This document shows positions 1 to 11,800 of a DNA stretch of 64,000 bases, piece by piece. The stretch's first letter is position 1. Every line of letters begins with the position of its first letter. Position numbers and translations under genes: made by a program. Source of the stretch: Petrolisthes cinctipes (lineage: Eukaryota; Arthropoda; Malacostraca; Decapoda; Porcellanidae); assembly GCA_033782935.1 (NCBI GenBank), contig JAWQEG010000259.1:2830001-2894000 (forward strand). Direction: 5' to 3'. A model generated the notes under the pieces. That model was given only the letters and a program-made list of their open reading frames with translations, was not told where the DNA came from and did not search any database.

Positions 1-1550
1 GCGATCTGTACATGCCTACTCAGTGCTAGAATATTTTCAAAATATAGGCCCAAAACATGCTAAAAATCGATATTTTAGGTGCCCAAAGTCGATATCTTAA
101 ATTCAGGCCAAAAACACACAAAAATTCGATATTATGGGGTCCCAGAAGCGATCTGTACATGCCTACTCCGTGTTAGAGTATTTTCAATATACAGGCCCAA
201 AACATACTGAAAATCGATCTTTTAGGTGACCCAAAACCGATATGTGGATGCATCTTCTGTGCCCGTTTATATCTCAAATTCAGGCTCAAAACACCCGAAA
301 ATTCGGTATTTTTGGGTCCCAGAAGCGATCTCTACATCCCTACTCCTAGTTAGAAGGTTTTCAAGATACAGACCTAAAGCATGCTCAAAATCGATATTTT
401 AGGTTCCCAAAAGTCGATATGTGCATGCATCTTCTGTACCCGTTTATATCTCAAATTCAGGCTCCAAACACCCGAAAATTCGATATTTTGGGGTCCCAGA
501 AGCGATCTGTACTTGCTTACTCCGTGTTAGAGTATTTTCAAAATACAGGCCCAAAACAAGCTGAAAATCGATATTTTAGGTGACCAAAGTCAACATGTGT
601 ATGCATCTTCTGCACTCGTTTATATCCCAAATACAACCTCAAAACACCCGAAAATTCGATATTTTTGGGTCCCAGAAGCGATCTGTACATGCCTACTCAG
701 TGCTAGAATTTTTTCAAAATATAGGCTCATAACATGCTAAAAATCGATATTTTAAGTGTCCAAAGTCGATATGTGCATGCATCATCTGTACCCGTTTATA
801 TCTCAAATTCAGGCTCAAAACACCCGAAAATTCGATATTTTGGGGTCCCAGAAGCGATTTGTACATGCCTACTCAGTGCTAGAATTTTTTCAAAATATAG
901 GCTCAAAACATGCTAAAAATCGATATTTTAATTGTCCAAAGTCGATATGTGCATGCATCATCTGTACCCGTTTATATCTCAAATTCATTCTCTAAACACC
1001 CGAAAATTCGATATTTTGGGGTCCCAGAAGCTATCTGTACATGCCTACTTAGTGCTAGAATATTTTCAAAATATAGGCCCAAAACATGCTAAAAATCGAT
1101 ATTTTGGGTCCCCAAAGTCGATATCTCAAATTCAGGCCCAAAACACCCGAAAATTCGATATTTTGGGGTCCCAGAAGCGAACTGTACATGCCAACTCCGT
1201 GTTAGAGTATTTTCGAAATACAGGCTCAAAACATACTGAAAATCGATTTTTTAGGTGCCCAAAAGTCGATATGTAAATGCATCTTCTGTACCTGTTTATA
1301 TCTCAAATTTAACCTCAAAACACCCGAAAATTCGATATTTTTGGGTCCCAGAAACGATCTGTACATGCCTACTCAGTGCAAGAATTTTTTCAAAATATAG
1401 GCTCAAAACATGCTAAAAATCGATATTTTAAGTGTCCAAAGTCGATATGTGAATGCATCATCTGTACCCGTTTATATCACAAATTCAGGCTCAAAACACC
1501 CGAAAATTCGATATTTTGGGGTCCCAGAAGTGATCTGTACATGCCTACTT
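1..1550 (+). repeat. Duplicated block, copy 1 (2,688-bp offset)
   Basis: The first bases of the window recur at 2,689, including unusual variants in order: CGATATTATGGGG near 135 and 2,816, GTGACCCAAAACCGATATG near 226 and 2,913, and TTCGGTATTTTTGGG near 300 and 2,993. The offset then shortens from 2,688 to 2,335 and later to 2,159 bp, so the second copy (2,689-3,709) lacks about 529 bp, three monomers' worth, in two steps of about 353 and 176 bp. Confidence 0.75.
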
Positions 1551-2688
1551 AGTGCTAGAATATTTTCAAAATATAGGCCCAAAACATGCTAAAAATCGAT
1601 ATTTTAGGTGCCCAAAGTCGATATCTCAAATTCAGGCTAAAAACACCCAAAAATTCGATATTTTGGGGTCCCAGAAGCGATCTGTACATGCCTACTCCGT
1701 TTTAGAGTATTTTCAATATACAGGCCCAAAACATACTGAAAATCGATCCTTTAGGTGCCCAAAAGACGATATGTGGATGCATCTTCTGTACCCGTTTATA
1801 TCTCAAATTCAGGCTCAAAACACCCGACAATTCGATATTTTGGGGTCCCAGAAGCGATCTGTACTTGCTTACTCTGTGTTAGAGTATTTTCAAAATACAG
1901 GCCCAAAACAAGCTGAAAATCGATATTTTAGGTGACCAAAGTCAACATGTGTATGCATCTTCTGCACCCGTTTATATCCCAAATTCAACCTCAAAACTCC
2001 CGAAAATTCGATATTTTGGGGTCCCAGAAGCGATCTGTACATGCCTACTCAGTGCTAGAAGTTTTTCAAAATATAGGCTCAAAACATGCTATAAATCGAG
2101 ATTTTAAGTGTCCAAAGTCGATATGTGCATGCATCATCTGTACCCGTTTATATCTCAAATTCAGGCTCAAAACACCCGAAAATTCGATATTTTGGGGTCC
2201 CAAAAGTGATCTGTACATGCCTACTTAGTGCTAGAATATTTTCAAAATATAGGCCCAAAAAATGCTAAAAATCGATATTTTAGGTGCCCAAAGTCGATAT
2301 CTCAAATTCAGGCCCAAAACACCCTAAAATTCGATATTTTGGGGTCCCAGAAGCGAACTGTACATGCCTACTCCGTGTTAGAGTATTTTCAAAATACAGG
2401 CCCAAAACATACTGAAAATCGATCTTTTAGGTGCCAAAAAGTCGATATGTGCATGCATCTTCTGTACCCGTTTATATCTCAAATTCAGGCTCCAAACACC
2501 CGAAAATTCGATATTTTGGGGTCCCAGAAGCTAACTGTACATGCCTAATCAGATGCAGGCCCAAAACATGCTGAAAATCGATTTTTTAGGTGCCAAAAGT
2601 CAATATGTGCATGCATCATATGTACCCGTTTATATCTCAAATTCATGCTAAAAAAACCCCGAAAATTCGATATTTTGGGGTCCTAGAA

Positions 2689-3709
2689 GCGATCTGTACA
2701 TGCCTACTCAGTGCTAGAATATTTTCAAAATATAGGCCCAAAACATGCTAAAAATCGATATTTTAGGTGCCCAAAGTCGATATCTTAAATTCAGGCCAAA
2801 AACACACAAAAATTCGATATTATGGGGTCCCAGAAGCGATCTGTACATGCCTACTCCGTGTTAGAGTATTTTCAATATACAGGCCCAAAACATACTGAAA
2901 ATCGATCTTTTAGGTGACCCAAAACCGATATGTGGATGCATCTTCTGTACCCGTTTATATCTCAAATTCAGGCTCAAAACACCCGAATATTCGGTATTTT
3001 TGGGTCCCAGAAGCGATCTGTACATCCCTACTCCTAGTTAGAATTTTTTCAAAATATAGGCTCATAACATGCTAAAAATCGATATTTTAAGTGTCCAAAG
3101 TCGATATGTGCATGCATCATCTGTACCCGTTTATATCTCAAATTCAGGCTCAAAACACCCGAAAATTCGATATTTTGGGGTCCCAGAAGCTATCTGTACA
3201 TGCCTACTTAGTGCTAGAATATTTTCAAAATATAGGCCCAAAACATGCTAAAAATCGATATTTTGGGTCCCCAAAGTCGATATCTCAAATTCAGGCCCAA
3301 AACACCCGAAAATTCGATATTTTGGGGTCCCAGAAGCGAACTGTACATGCCAACTCCGTGTTAGAGTATTTTCGAAATACATGCTCAAAACATACTGAAA
3401 ATCAATCTTTTAGGTGCCCAAAAGTCGATATGTAAATGCATCTTCTGTACCCGTTTATATCCCAAATTTAACCACAAAACACCCGAAAATTCGATATTTT
3501 GGGGTCCCAGAAGCGATTTGTACATGCCTACTCAGTGCTAGAATTTTTTCAAAATATAGGCTCAAAACATGCTAAAAATCGATATTTTAAGTGTCCAAAG
3601 TCGATATGTGCATGCATCATCTGTACCCGTTTATATCTCAAATTCAGGCTCAAAACACCAGAAAATTCGATATTTTGGGGTCCCAGAAGTGATCTGTACA
3701 TGCCTACTT
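2689..3709 (+). repeat. Duplicated block, copy 2 with three monomers deleted
   Basis: This is the partner of 1-1,550. The first step falls near 3,030-3,045, where ACTCCTAGTTAGAA switches to TTTTTTCAAAATATAGGCTC. The equivalent point in copy 1 jumps from about 355 to about 710. A further 176-bp step brings the offset to 2,159 bp. Both missing lengths are whole numbers of monomers, as expected of unequal exchange rather than random deletion. Confidence 0.72.
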
Positions 3710-6700
3710 AGTGCTAGAATAGTTTCAAAATATAGGCCCAAAACATTCTAGAAATCGATATTTTAGGTGCCGAAAGTCGATATCTCAAATTCAGGCCCAA
3801 AACACCCGAAAATTCGATATTTTGGGGTCCCAGAAGCGAACTATACATGCCTACTCCGTGTTAGAGTATTTTCAAAATACAGGCCCAAAACATACTGAAA
3901 ATCGATCTTTTAGGTGCCCAAAAGTCGATATGTGCATGCATCTTCTGTACCAGTTTATATCTCAAATTCAGGCTCCAAACACCCGAAAATTCGATATTTT
4001 GGGGTCCCATAAGCAATCTGTACATGCCTACTCAGATGCAGGCCCAAAACATGCTAAAAATCGATATTTTAGGTACCCAAATTGAACATGTGTATGCATC
4101 TTCTGCACTCGTTTATATCTCAAATTCAACCTCAAAACACCCGAAAATTCGATAATTTTGGGTCCCAGAAGCGATCTGTACATGTCTAGTCAGTGCTAGA
4201 ATGTTTTCAAAATATAGGCTCAAAACATGCTAAAAATCGATATTTTAAGTGTCCAAAGTCCATATGTGCATGCATCTTCTGTACCCGTTTATATCTCAAA
4301 TACAGGCTCAAAACACCCGAAAATTCGATATTTTGGGTCCCAGAAGCGATCTGTACATGCCTACTCCTAGTTAGAGTATTTTCAAAATACAGGCCCAAAA
4401 CATGCTGAAAAACGATATTTTAGGTGCCCAAAGTCAATATGTGCATGCATCTTCTGTACCCGTTTATATCTCAAATTCAGGCTCAAAACACCCGAAAATT
4501 CGGTATTTTTTGGTCCTAGAAGCGATCTGTACATCCCTACTCCTAGTTAGAATGTTTTCAAGATACAGACCCAAAACATGCTCAAAATCGATATTTTAGG
4601 TGCCCAAAAGTCGATATGTGCATGCATCTTCTGTACCCGTTTATATCTCAAATTCAGGCTCAAAACACCCGAAAATTCGATATTTTGGGGTCCCAGAAGC
4701 GATCTGTACATGCTTACTCAGTGCTAGAAAATTTTCAAAATATATAGGTCCAAAACATGCTAAAAATCGATATTTTAGGTGCCCAAAGTCTATATCATAA
4801 ATTCAGGCCAAAAACACCCAAAAATTCGATATTTTGGGGTCCCAGAAGCGATCTGTACATGCCTACTCCGTGTTGGAGTATTTTTTTAATATACAGGCCC
4901 AAAACATACTGAAAATCGATCTATTAGGTGCCCAAAAGTCGATATGTGGATGCATCTTCTGTACCCGTTTATATCTCAAATTCAGGCTCAAAACACCCGA
5001 AAATTCGATATTTTGGGGTCCCAGAAGCGATCTGTACTTGCTTACTCCGTGTTAGAGTATTTTCAAAATACAGGCCCAAAACATACTGAAAATCGATCTT
5101 TTAGGTGCCCAAAAGTCGATATGTGCATGCATCTTCTGTACCCGTTTATATCTCAAATTCAGACTCCAAACACCCGAAAATTCGATATTTGGGGGTCCCA
5201 GAAGCGATCTGTACATGCCTACTTAGATGCAGGCCCAAAACATGCTAAAAATCGATATTTTAGGTACCCAAATTGAACATGTGTATGCATCTTATGCACT
5301 CGTTTATATCTCAAATTCAACCTCAAAACACCCGAAAATTCGATAATTTTGGGTCCCAGAAGCGATCTGTACATGTCTATTCTGTGCTAGAATGTTTTCA
5401 AAATATAGGCTCAAAACATGCTAAAAATCGATATTTTAAGTGTCCAAAGTCGATACGTGCATGCATCTTCTGTACCCGTTTATATCTCAAATTCAGGCTC
5501 AAAACACCCAAAAATTCGGTATTTTTGGGTCCTAGAAGCGATCTGTACATCCCTACTCCTTGTTAGAATGTTTTCAAGATACAGACCCAAAACATGCTCA
5601 AAATCGATATTTTAGGTGCCCAAAAGTCGATATGTGCATGCATCTTTTGTACCCGTTTATATCTCCAATTCAGGCTCAAAACACCCGAAAATACGGTATT
5701 ATTGGGTCGCAGAAGCGATCTGTACATCCCTACTCCTAGTTAGAATGTTTCAAGATACTAACCCAAAACATGCTCAAAATCGATATTTAGGTTCCCAAAA
5801 GTCGATATGTGCATGCATCTTCTGTACCCGCTTATATCTCAAATTCAGGCTCAAAACACCCGAAATTTCGATATTTAGGGGTCCCAGAAGCGATCTGTAC
5901 ATGCCTACTCAGTGATAGAATATTTTTAAAATATACGCCCAAAACATGCTAAAAATCGATATTTTAGGTGCCCAAAGTCGATATCTCAAATTCAGGCCAA
6001 AAACACCCAAAAATTCGATATTTTGGGGTCCCAGAAGCGATCTGTACATGCCTACTCCGTGTTAGAGTATTTTTTTAATATACAGGCCTAAAACATACTA
6101 AAAATCGATCCTTTAGGTGCCCAAAAGTCGATATGTGGATGCATCTTCTGTACCCGTTTATATCTCAAATTCAGGCTCAAAACACCCGAAAATTCGATAT
6201 TTTGGGGTCCCAGAAGCGATCTGTACTTGCTTACTCCGTGTTAGAGTATTTTCAAAATACAGGCCCAAAAGAAGCTAAAAATCGATATTTTAGGTGACCA
6301 AAGTCAACATGTGTATGCATCTTCTGCACCCGTTTATACCCCAAATTCAACCTTAAAACACCCGAAAATTTGATATTTTTGGGTTCCAGAAGCGATCTGT
6401 ACATGCCTACTCAGTGCTAGAATTTTTTCAAAATATAGGCTCAAAACATGCTAAAAATCGATATTTTAAGTGTCCAAAGTCGATATGTGCATGCATCATC
6501 TGTACCCGTTTATATCTCAAATTCAGGCTCAAAACACCCCAAAATTCGATATTTTGGGGTCCCAGAAGTGATCTGTACATGCCTACTTAGTGCTAGAATA
6601 TTTTCAAAATATAGGCCCAAAACATGCTAAAAATCGATATTTTAGGTCCCCAAAGTCGATATCTCAAATTCAGGCCCAAAACAAACGAAAATTCGATATT

Positions 6701-7789
6701 TTGGGGTCCCAGAAGCGAACTGTACATGCCTACTCCGTGTTAGAGTATTTTCAAAATACAGGCTCAAAAGATACTGAAAATCGATCTTTTAGGTGCCCAA
6801 AAGTCGATATGTAAATGCATCTTCTGTACCCGTTTATTTCCCAAATTTAACCTCAAAACACCCGAAAATTCGAAATTTTTGGGTCCCAGATACGATTTGT
6901 ACATGCCTAATCAGTGCTAGAATTTTTTCAAAATATAGGCTCAAAACATGCTAAAAATCGATATTTTAAGTGTCCAAAGTCGATATGTGCATGCATCATC
7001 TGTACCCGTTTATATCTCAAATTCAGGCTCAAAACACCCGAAAATTCGATATTACTGTACATGCCTACTCCGTGTTATAGTATTTTCAAGATACAGGCCC
7101 AAAACATACTGAAAATCGATCTTTTAGGTGCCCAAAAGTCGATATGTGCATGCATCTTCTGTACCCGTTTATATCTCAAATTCAGACTCCAAACACCCGA
7201 AAATTCGATATTTGGGGGTCCCAGAAGCGATCTGTACATGCCTACTTAGATGCAGGCTCAAAACATGCTAAAAATCGATATTTTAGGTACCCAAATTGAA
7301 CATGTGTATGCATCTTCTGCACTCGTTTATATCTCAAATTCAACCTCAAAACACCCGAAAATTCGATAATTTTGGGTCCCAGAAGCGATCTGTACATGCC
7401 TAGTCAGTGCTAGAATGTTTTCAAAATATAGGCTCAAAACATGCTAAAAATCGATATTTTAAGTGTCCAAAGTCGATACGTGCATGCATCTTCTGTACCC
7501 GTTTATATCTCAAATTCAGGCTCAAAACACCCGAAAATTCGATATTTTTGGGTCCCAGAAGCGATCTGTACATGCCTACTCCTAGTTAGAGTATTTTCAA
7601 AATACAGGCCGAAAACATGCTGAAAATCGATATTTTAGGTGCCCAAAGTCTATATGTGCATGCATCTTCCTTACCCGTTTATATCTCAAATTCAGGCTCA
7701 AAACACCCGAAAATTCGGTATTTTTGGGTCTCAGAAGCGATCTGTACATCCCTACTCCTAGTTAGAATGTTTTCAAGATAAAGACCCAA

Positions 7790-8799
7790 AACATGCTCAA
7801 AATCGATATTTTAGGTGCCCAAAAGTCAATATGTGCATGCATCTTCTGTACCCGTTTATATCTCAAATTCAGGCTCAAAACACCCGAAAATTCGATATAT
7901 TGGGGTCCCAGAAGCGATCTGTACATACCAACTCAGTGCTAGATTTTTTTCAAAATATAGGCTCAAAACATGCTAAAAATCGATATTTTAAGTGTCCAAA
8001 GTCGATATGTGCATGCATCATCTGTACCCGTTTATATCTCAAATTCAGGCTCAAAACACCCGAAAATTCGATATTTTGGGGTCCCAGAAGTGATCTGTAC
8101 ATGCCTACTTAGTGCTAGAATATTTTCAAAATATAGGCCCAAAACATGCTAGAAATCGATATTTTAAGTGCCCAAAGTCTATATCTCAAATTCAGGCCCA
8201 AAACACCCGAAAATTCGATATTTTGGGGTCCCAGAAGCGAACTGTACATGCCTACTCCGTGTTAGAGTATTTTCAAAATACAGGCCCAAAACATACTGAA
8301 AATCGATCTTTTAGGTGCCCAAAAGTCGATATGTGCATGCATCTTCTGTACCCGTTTATATCTCAAATTCAGGCTCCAAACACCCGAAAATTCGATATTT
8401 TGGGGTCCCATAAGCAATCTGTACATGCCTAGTCAGATGCAGGCCCAAAACATGCTAAAAATCGATATTTTAGGTACCCAAATTGAACATGTGTATGCAT
8501 CTTCTGCACTCGTTAATATCTCAAATTCAACCTCAAAACACCCGAAAATTCGATAATTTTGGGTCCCAGAAGCGATCTGTACATGTCTAGTCAGTGCTAG
8601 AATGTTTTCAAAATATAGGCTCAAAACATGCTAAAAATCGATATTTTAAGTGTCCAAAGTCCATAAGTGCATGCATCTTCTGTACCCGTTTATATCTCAA
8701 ATTCAGGCTCAAAACACCCGAAAATTCGATATTTTGGGTCCCAGAAGCGATCTGTACATCCCTACTCTTAGTTATAATGTTTTCAAGATACAGACCCAA
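7790..8799 (+). repeat. 1,010-bp higher-order unit, copy 1
   Basis: Signature variants recur exactly 1,010 bp later: GTCAATATGTGC at about 7,827 and 8,837, CGATATATTGGGG at about 7,893 and 8,903, and the unusual ACATACCAACTCAG at about 7,923 and 8,933. Edges are approximate because neighbouring monomers are similar. Some positions differ between copies (for example GGTATTTTTGGGTCTC versus GATATTTTGGGTCCC upstream), so it is older than the 680-bp duplication. Confidence 0.8.
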
Positions 8800-9809
8800 A
8801 ACATGCACAAAATCGATATTTTAGGTGCCCAAAAGTCAATATGTGCATGCATCTTCTGTACCCGTTTATATCTCAAATTCAGACTCAAAACACCCGAAAA
8901 TTCGATATATTGGGGTCCCAGAAGCGATCTGTACATACCAACTCAGTGCTAGATTTTTTTCAAAATATAGTCTCAAAACATGCTAAAAATCGATATTTTA
9001 AGTGTCCAAAGTCGATATGTGCATGCATCATCTGTACCCGTTTATATCTCAAATTCAGGCTCAAAACACCCGAAAATTCGATATTTTGGGGTCCCAGAAG
9101 TGATCTGTACATGCCTACTTAGTGCTAGAATATTTTCAAAATATACGCCCAAAACATGCTAGAAATCGATATTTTAGGTGCCCAAAGTCGATATCTCAAA
9201 TTCAGGCCCAAAACACCCGAAAATTCGATATTTGGGGGTCCCAGAAGCGAACTGTACATGCCTACTCCGTGTTAGAGTATTTTCAAAATACAGGCCCAAA
9301 ACATACTGAAAATCGATCTTTTAGGTGCCCAAAAGTCGATATGTGCATGCATCTTCTGTACCCGTTTATATCTCAAATTCAGGCTCCAAACACCCGAAAA
9401 TTCGATATTTTGGGGTCCCATAAGCAATCTGTACATGCCTACTCAGATGCAGGCCCAAAACATGCTAAAAATCGATATTTTAGGTACCCATATTGAACAT
9501 GTGTATGCATCTTCTGCACTCGTTTATATCTCAAATTCAACCTCAAAACACCCGAAAATTCGATAATTTTGGGTCCCAGAAGCGATCTGTACATGTCTAG
9601 TCAGTGCTAGAATGTTTTCAAAATATAGGCTCAAAACATGCTAAAAATCGATATTTTAAGTGTCCAAAGTCCATAAGTGCATGCATCTTCTGTACCCGTT
9701 TATATCTCAAATTCAGGCTCAAAACACCCGAAAATTCGATATTTTGGGTCCCAGAAGCGATCTGTACATCCCTAGTCCTAGTTAGAATGTTTTCAAGATA
9801 CAGACCCAA
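8800..9809 (+). repeat. 1,010-bp higher-order unit, copy 2
   Basis: Directly adjacent second copy of the unit at 7,790-8,799, with the same order of subfamily variants. The copies share the short-B marker (about 8,430 and 9,440) and the CCATAAGTGC variant (about 8,661 and 9,671). Edges are good to a few tens of bases. Confidence 0.8.
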
Positions 9810-11008
9810 AACATGCTCAAAATCGATATTTTAGGTGCCCAAAAGTCGATATGTGCATGCATCTTCTGTACCCGTTAATATCTCAAATTCAGGCTCAAAA
9901 CACCCAAAAATTCGATATTTTGGGGTCCCAGAAGCGATCTGTACATGCTTACTCAGTGCTAGAATATTTTCAAAATATAGGCCCAAAACTTGCTAAAAAT
10001 CGATATTTTAGGTGCACAAAGTCGATATCTCAAGTTCAGGCCAAAAACACCCAAAAATTCGATATTTTGGGGTCCCAGAAGCGATCTGTACATTCCTACT
10101 CCGTGTTAGAGTATTTTTTTAATATACAGGCCCAAAACATATTGAAAATCGATCTTTTAGTTGCCCAAAAGTCGATATGTGGATGCATCATCTGTACCCG
10201 TTTATATCTCAAATTCAGGCTCAAAACACCCGAAAATTCGATATTTTGGGGTCCCAGAAGCGATCTGTACTTGCTTACTCCGTGTTAGAGTATTTTCAAA
10301 ATACAGGCCAAAACAAGCTGAAAATCCATATTTTAGGTGACCAAAGTCAACATGTGTATGCATCTTCTGCACCCGTTTATATCTCAAATTCAACCTCAAA
10401 ACACCCGAAAATTCGATATTTTTGGGTCTCAAAAGTGATCTGTACATGCCTACTCAGTGCTAGAATTTTTTCAAAATATAGGCTCAAAACATGCTAAAAA
10501 TTGATATTTTAAGTGTCCAAAGTCGATATGTGCATGCATCTTCTGTACCCGTTTATATCTCAAATTCAGGCTCAAAACACCCGAAAATTCGATATTTTTG
10601 GGTCCCAGAAGTGATCTGTACATGCCTACTTAGTGCTAGAATATTTTCAAAATATAGGCCCAAAACATGCAAAAATCGATATTTTAGGTCCCCAAAGTCG
10701 ATATCTCAAATTCAGGCCCAAAACACCCGAAAATTCGATATTTGGGGGTCCCAGAAGCGAACTGTACATGCCTACTCCGTGTTAGAGTATTTTCAATATA
10801 CAGGCTCAAAAGATACTGAAAATCGATCTTTAAGGTGCCCAAAAGTCGATATGTAAATGCATCTTCTGTACCCGTTTGTATCCCAAATTTAACCTTAAAA
10901 ACACCCGAAAATTCGATATTTTTGGGTCCCAGAAGCGATTTGTACATGCCTACTCAGTGCTAGAATATTTTCAAAATATAGGCTCAAAACATGCTAAAAA
11001 TCGATATT

Positions 11009-11011
11009 TTA
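11009..11011. other. Target-site duplication, left copy (TTA)
   Basis: TTA abuts the left terminal repeat. If the duplication was TTAA, this copy has become TTAG (11,009-11,012). In the intact satellite the same position reads ATTTTAAGTGTCC, a subfamily that supplies TTAA. Confidence 0.7.
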
Positions 11012-11012
11012 G

Positions 11013-11026
11013 GTGGACACCACACT
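11013..11026 (+). repeat. Left terminal inverted repeat of the MITE
   Basis: GTGGACACCACACT matches the complement of the right end at 13 of 14 positions; the only mismatch is the second base. The inner 12 bases, GGACACCACACT, are perfect. Confidence 0.88.
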
Positions 11027-11057
11027 CCAACACCCTAGCAGCGCTCCTGTTAATTTT

Positions 11058-11070
11058 AGAAGCAAAAACT
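11058..11070 (+). repeat. Subterminal inverted repeat, left arm
   Basis: AGAAGCAAAAACT lies about 45 bp inside the left end. Its inverted partner AGTTTCTGCTTCT lies about 34 bp inside the right end (11,666-11,678), matching 12 of 13. Subterminal motifs repeated near both ends are common in MITEs and can be transposase contact sites. That role here is inferred. Confidence 0.55.
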
Positions 11071-11665
11071 TTTTGCCATCGTAATCCTCGTTTGGTTTTA
11101 CATATACTGACCAATTTTCATTACAATCGAGCAACAAATAATATTTTTCCCAACACTTTTAAAATTATTTTGTAAAAAATTAACAAAAAAAAAACTATGT
11201 GTCAGAATTGCATAGGATTTATGTGGACTATCCTCTGATATATAGCAACACTGCTGTAGAGCGAAAAGTCCATTATCACTGCTATAAATGGGAAAATTCC
11301 TCGCCTGAAATTGTTGAAATTTTTTTTCGCCAGAAACGTTTGGGAAAAAATTCGCCAAAAAAAAAATAATCCTTTTAGATCGAAATCCAAACGACAAACT
11401 GTGCTCATATATACGTATATCACGTGTGAATCATATTCATTGACAAAACGTCGATACCCTTCGTGTTGTTTGCTTTTTTAGTGGAGAAATTTGAAAAAAA
11501 ATACAAAACAATCACTTTGAAACTAAAATCACTAGGAAATGCTTCAGTTAGTCCTCTGTACTTCCATTCTCTTCGGCATGGCCTAGACTATAGAGCATGA
11601 AGAAGTGGCTGTATATAGGGGTAACTATTAATTTTTGGTGATTATTTTAATGCGAACATTTTTTT

Positions 11666-11678
11666 AGTTTCTGCTTCT
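11666..11678 (-). repeat. Subterminal inverted repeat, right arm
   Basis: Its complement is AGAAGCAGAAACT, which differs from the left arm at one position. Confidence 0.55.
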
Positions 11679-11698
11679 CGTTTTTAATGACGTAAGGT

Positions 11699-11712
11699 AG
11701 TGTGGTGTCCCC
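11699..11712 (-). repeat. Right terminal inverted repeat of the MITE
   Basis: AGTGTGGTGTCCCC, the inverted partner of the left end. It is followed immediately by TTAAGTGTC, where the satellite resumes. Confidence 0.88.
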
Positions 11713-11715
11713 TTA
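11713..11715. other. Target-site duplication, right copy (TTA)
   Basis: TTA, part of TTAA at 11,713-11,716, follows the right terminal repeat. The satellite A half continues as AGTGTCAAAAGTCGATATG. Left and right flanks are in register, so the insertion caused no flanking deletion. Confidence 0.7.
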
Positions 11716-11777
11716 AGTGTCAAAAGTCGATATGTGCATGCATTATCTGTACCCGTTTACATCACAAATTCAGGCTC

Positions 11778-11800
11778 AAAACACCCGAAAATACAGGCCC
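11778..11800 (+). repeat. Severely truncated B half (65-bp internal deletion)
   Basis: The B half reads AAAACACCCGAAAATACAGG, joining its first 15 bases to its last 8. The breakpoint lies between two AAAAT copies (CGAAAATTCG and TCAAAATACAGG in the intact unit), a 5-bp microhomology. It lies less than 100 bp from the right end of the inserted element, which may or may not be a coincidence. Confidence 0.75.

Larger units (their letters stand above)
1..11008 (+). repeat. Satellite array, left segment (88/176-bp units)
   Basis: Continuous head-to-tail satellite monomers, all in the same orientation and entering the window mid-unit. Each full unit has an A half (landmarks ATCGATATTTTAGGTG, TGCATGCATC, ACCCGTTTATATC) and a B half (landmarks ATTCGATATTTTGGGGTC, CAGAAGCGATCTG). 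Full monomers of 176 bp are mixed with 147-bp monomers (short A) and 158-bp monomers (short B). Subfamilies differ at diagnostic positions, for example AAGTGTCC versus GGTGCCC, and CTCAGTGCTAGAATA versus CTCCGTGTTAGAGTA. This segment contains a 2,688-bp-offset duplication with internal deletions and a 1,010-bp tandem duplication. No gene or unrelated DNA was seen between 1 and 11,008. The family is not one I recognise by name. Confidence 0.97.
11012..11712. mobile_element. Non-autonomous DNA transposon (MITE) inserted in the satellite
   Basis: About 700 bp of sequence unrelated to the satellite interrupts one A half. The ends are inverted repeats: GTGGACACCACACT on the left, and AGTGTGGTGTCCCC on the right, whose complement is GGGGACACCACACT (13 of 14 match). 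Flanking TTA triplets form a target-site duplication, and joining the flanks at TTA recreates an ordinary TTTTAAGTGTC satellite site. The interior is AT-rich, with homopolymer runs such as A10 at 11,185-11,194 and A10 at 11,357-11,366. It has only short open frames (at most 99 codons, minus strand 11,098-11,397) that I cannot match to a transposase. A perfect TTA duplication with G-rich ends fits the PIF/Harbinger superfamily. TTAG/TTAA with one mutated base would fit a piggyBac-like element. Superfamily is therefore uncertain, the MITE nature much less so. Ends are good to 1-2 bases. Confidence 0.85.

Noticed and set aside
11098..11423. Minus-strand open frames of 99 and 73 codons inside the inserted element
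   Set aside because: They overlap in different frames, are low-complexity and phenylalanine-rich over poly-A/T runs, and show no transposase motif that I recognise. An element of about 700 bp is too short for a complete transposase.
11004..11720. An 8-bp target-site duplication (TTTTAGGT versus CCTTAAGT), which would suggest a hAT or P-type element
   Set aside because: Only five of eight positions match, and the right-hand CC is better explained as the end of the terminal repeat. TTA, or TTAA with one change, restores the satellite exactly.
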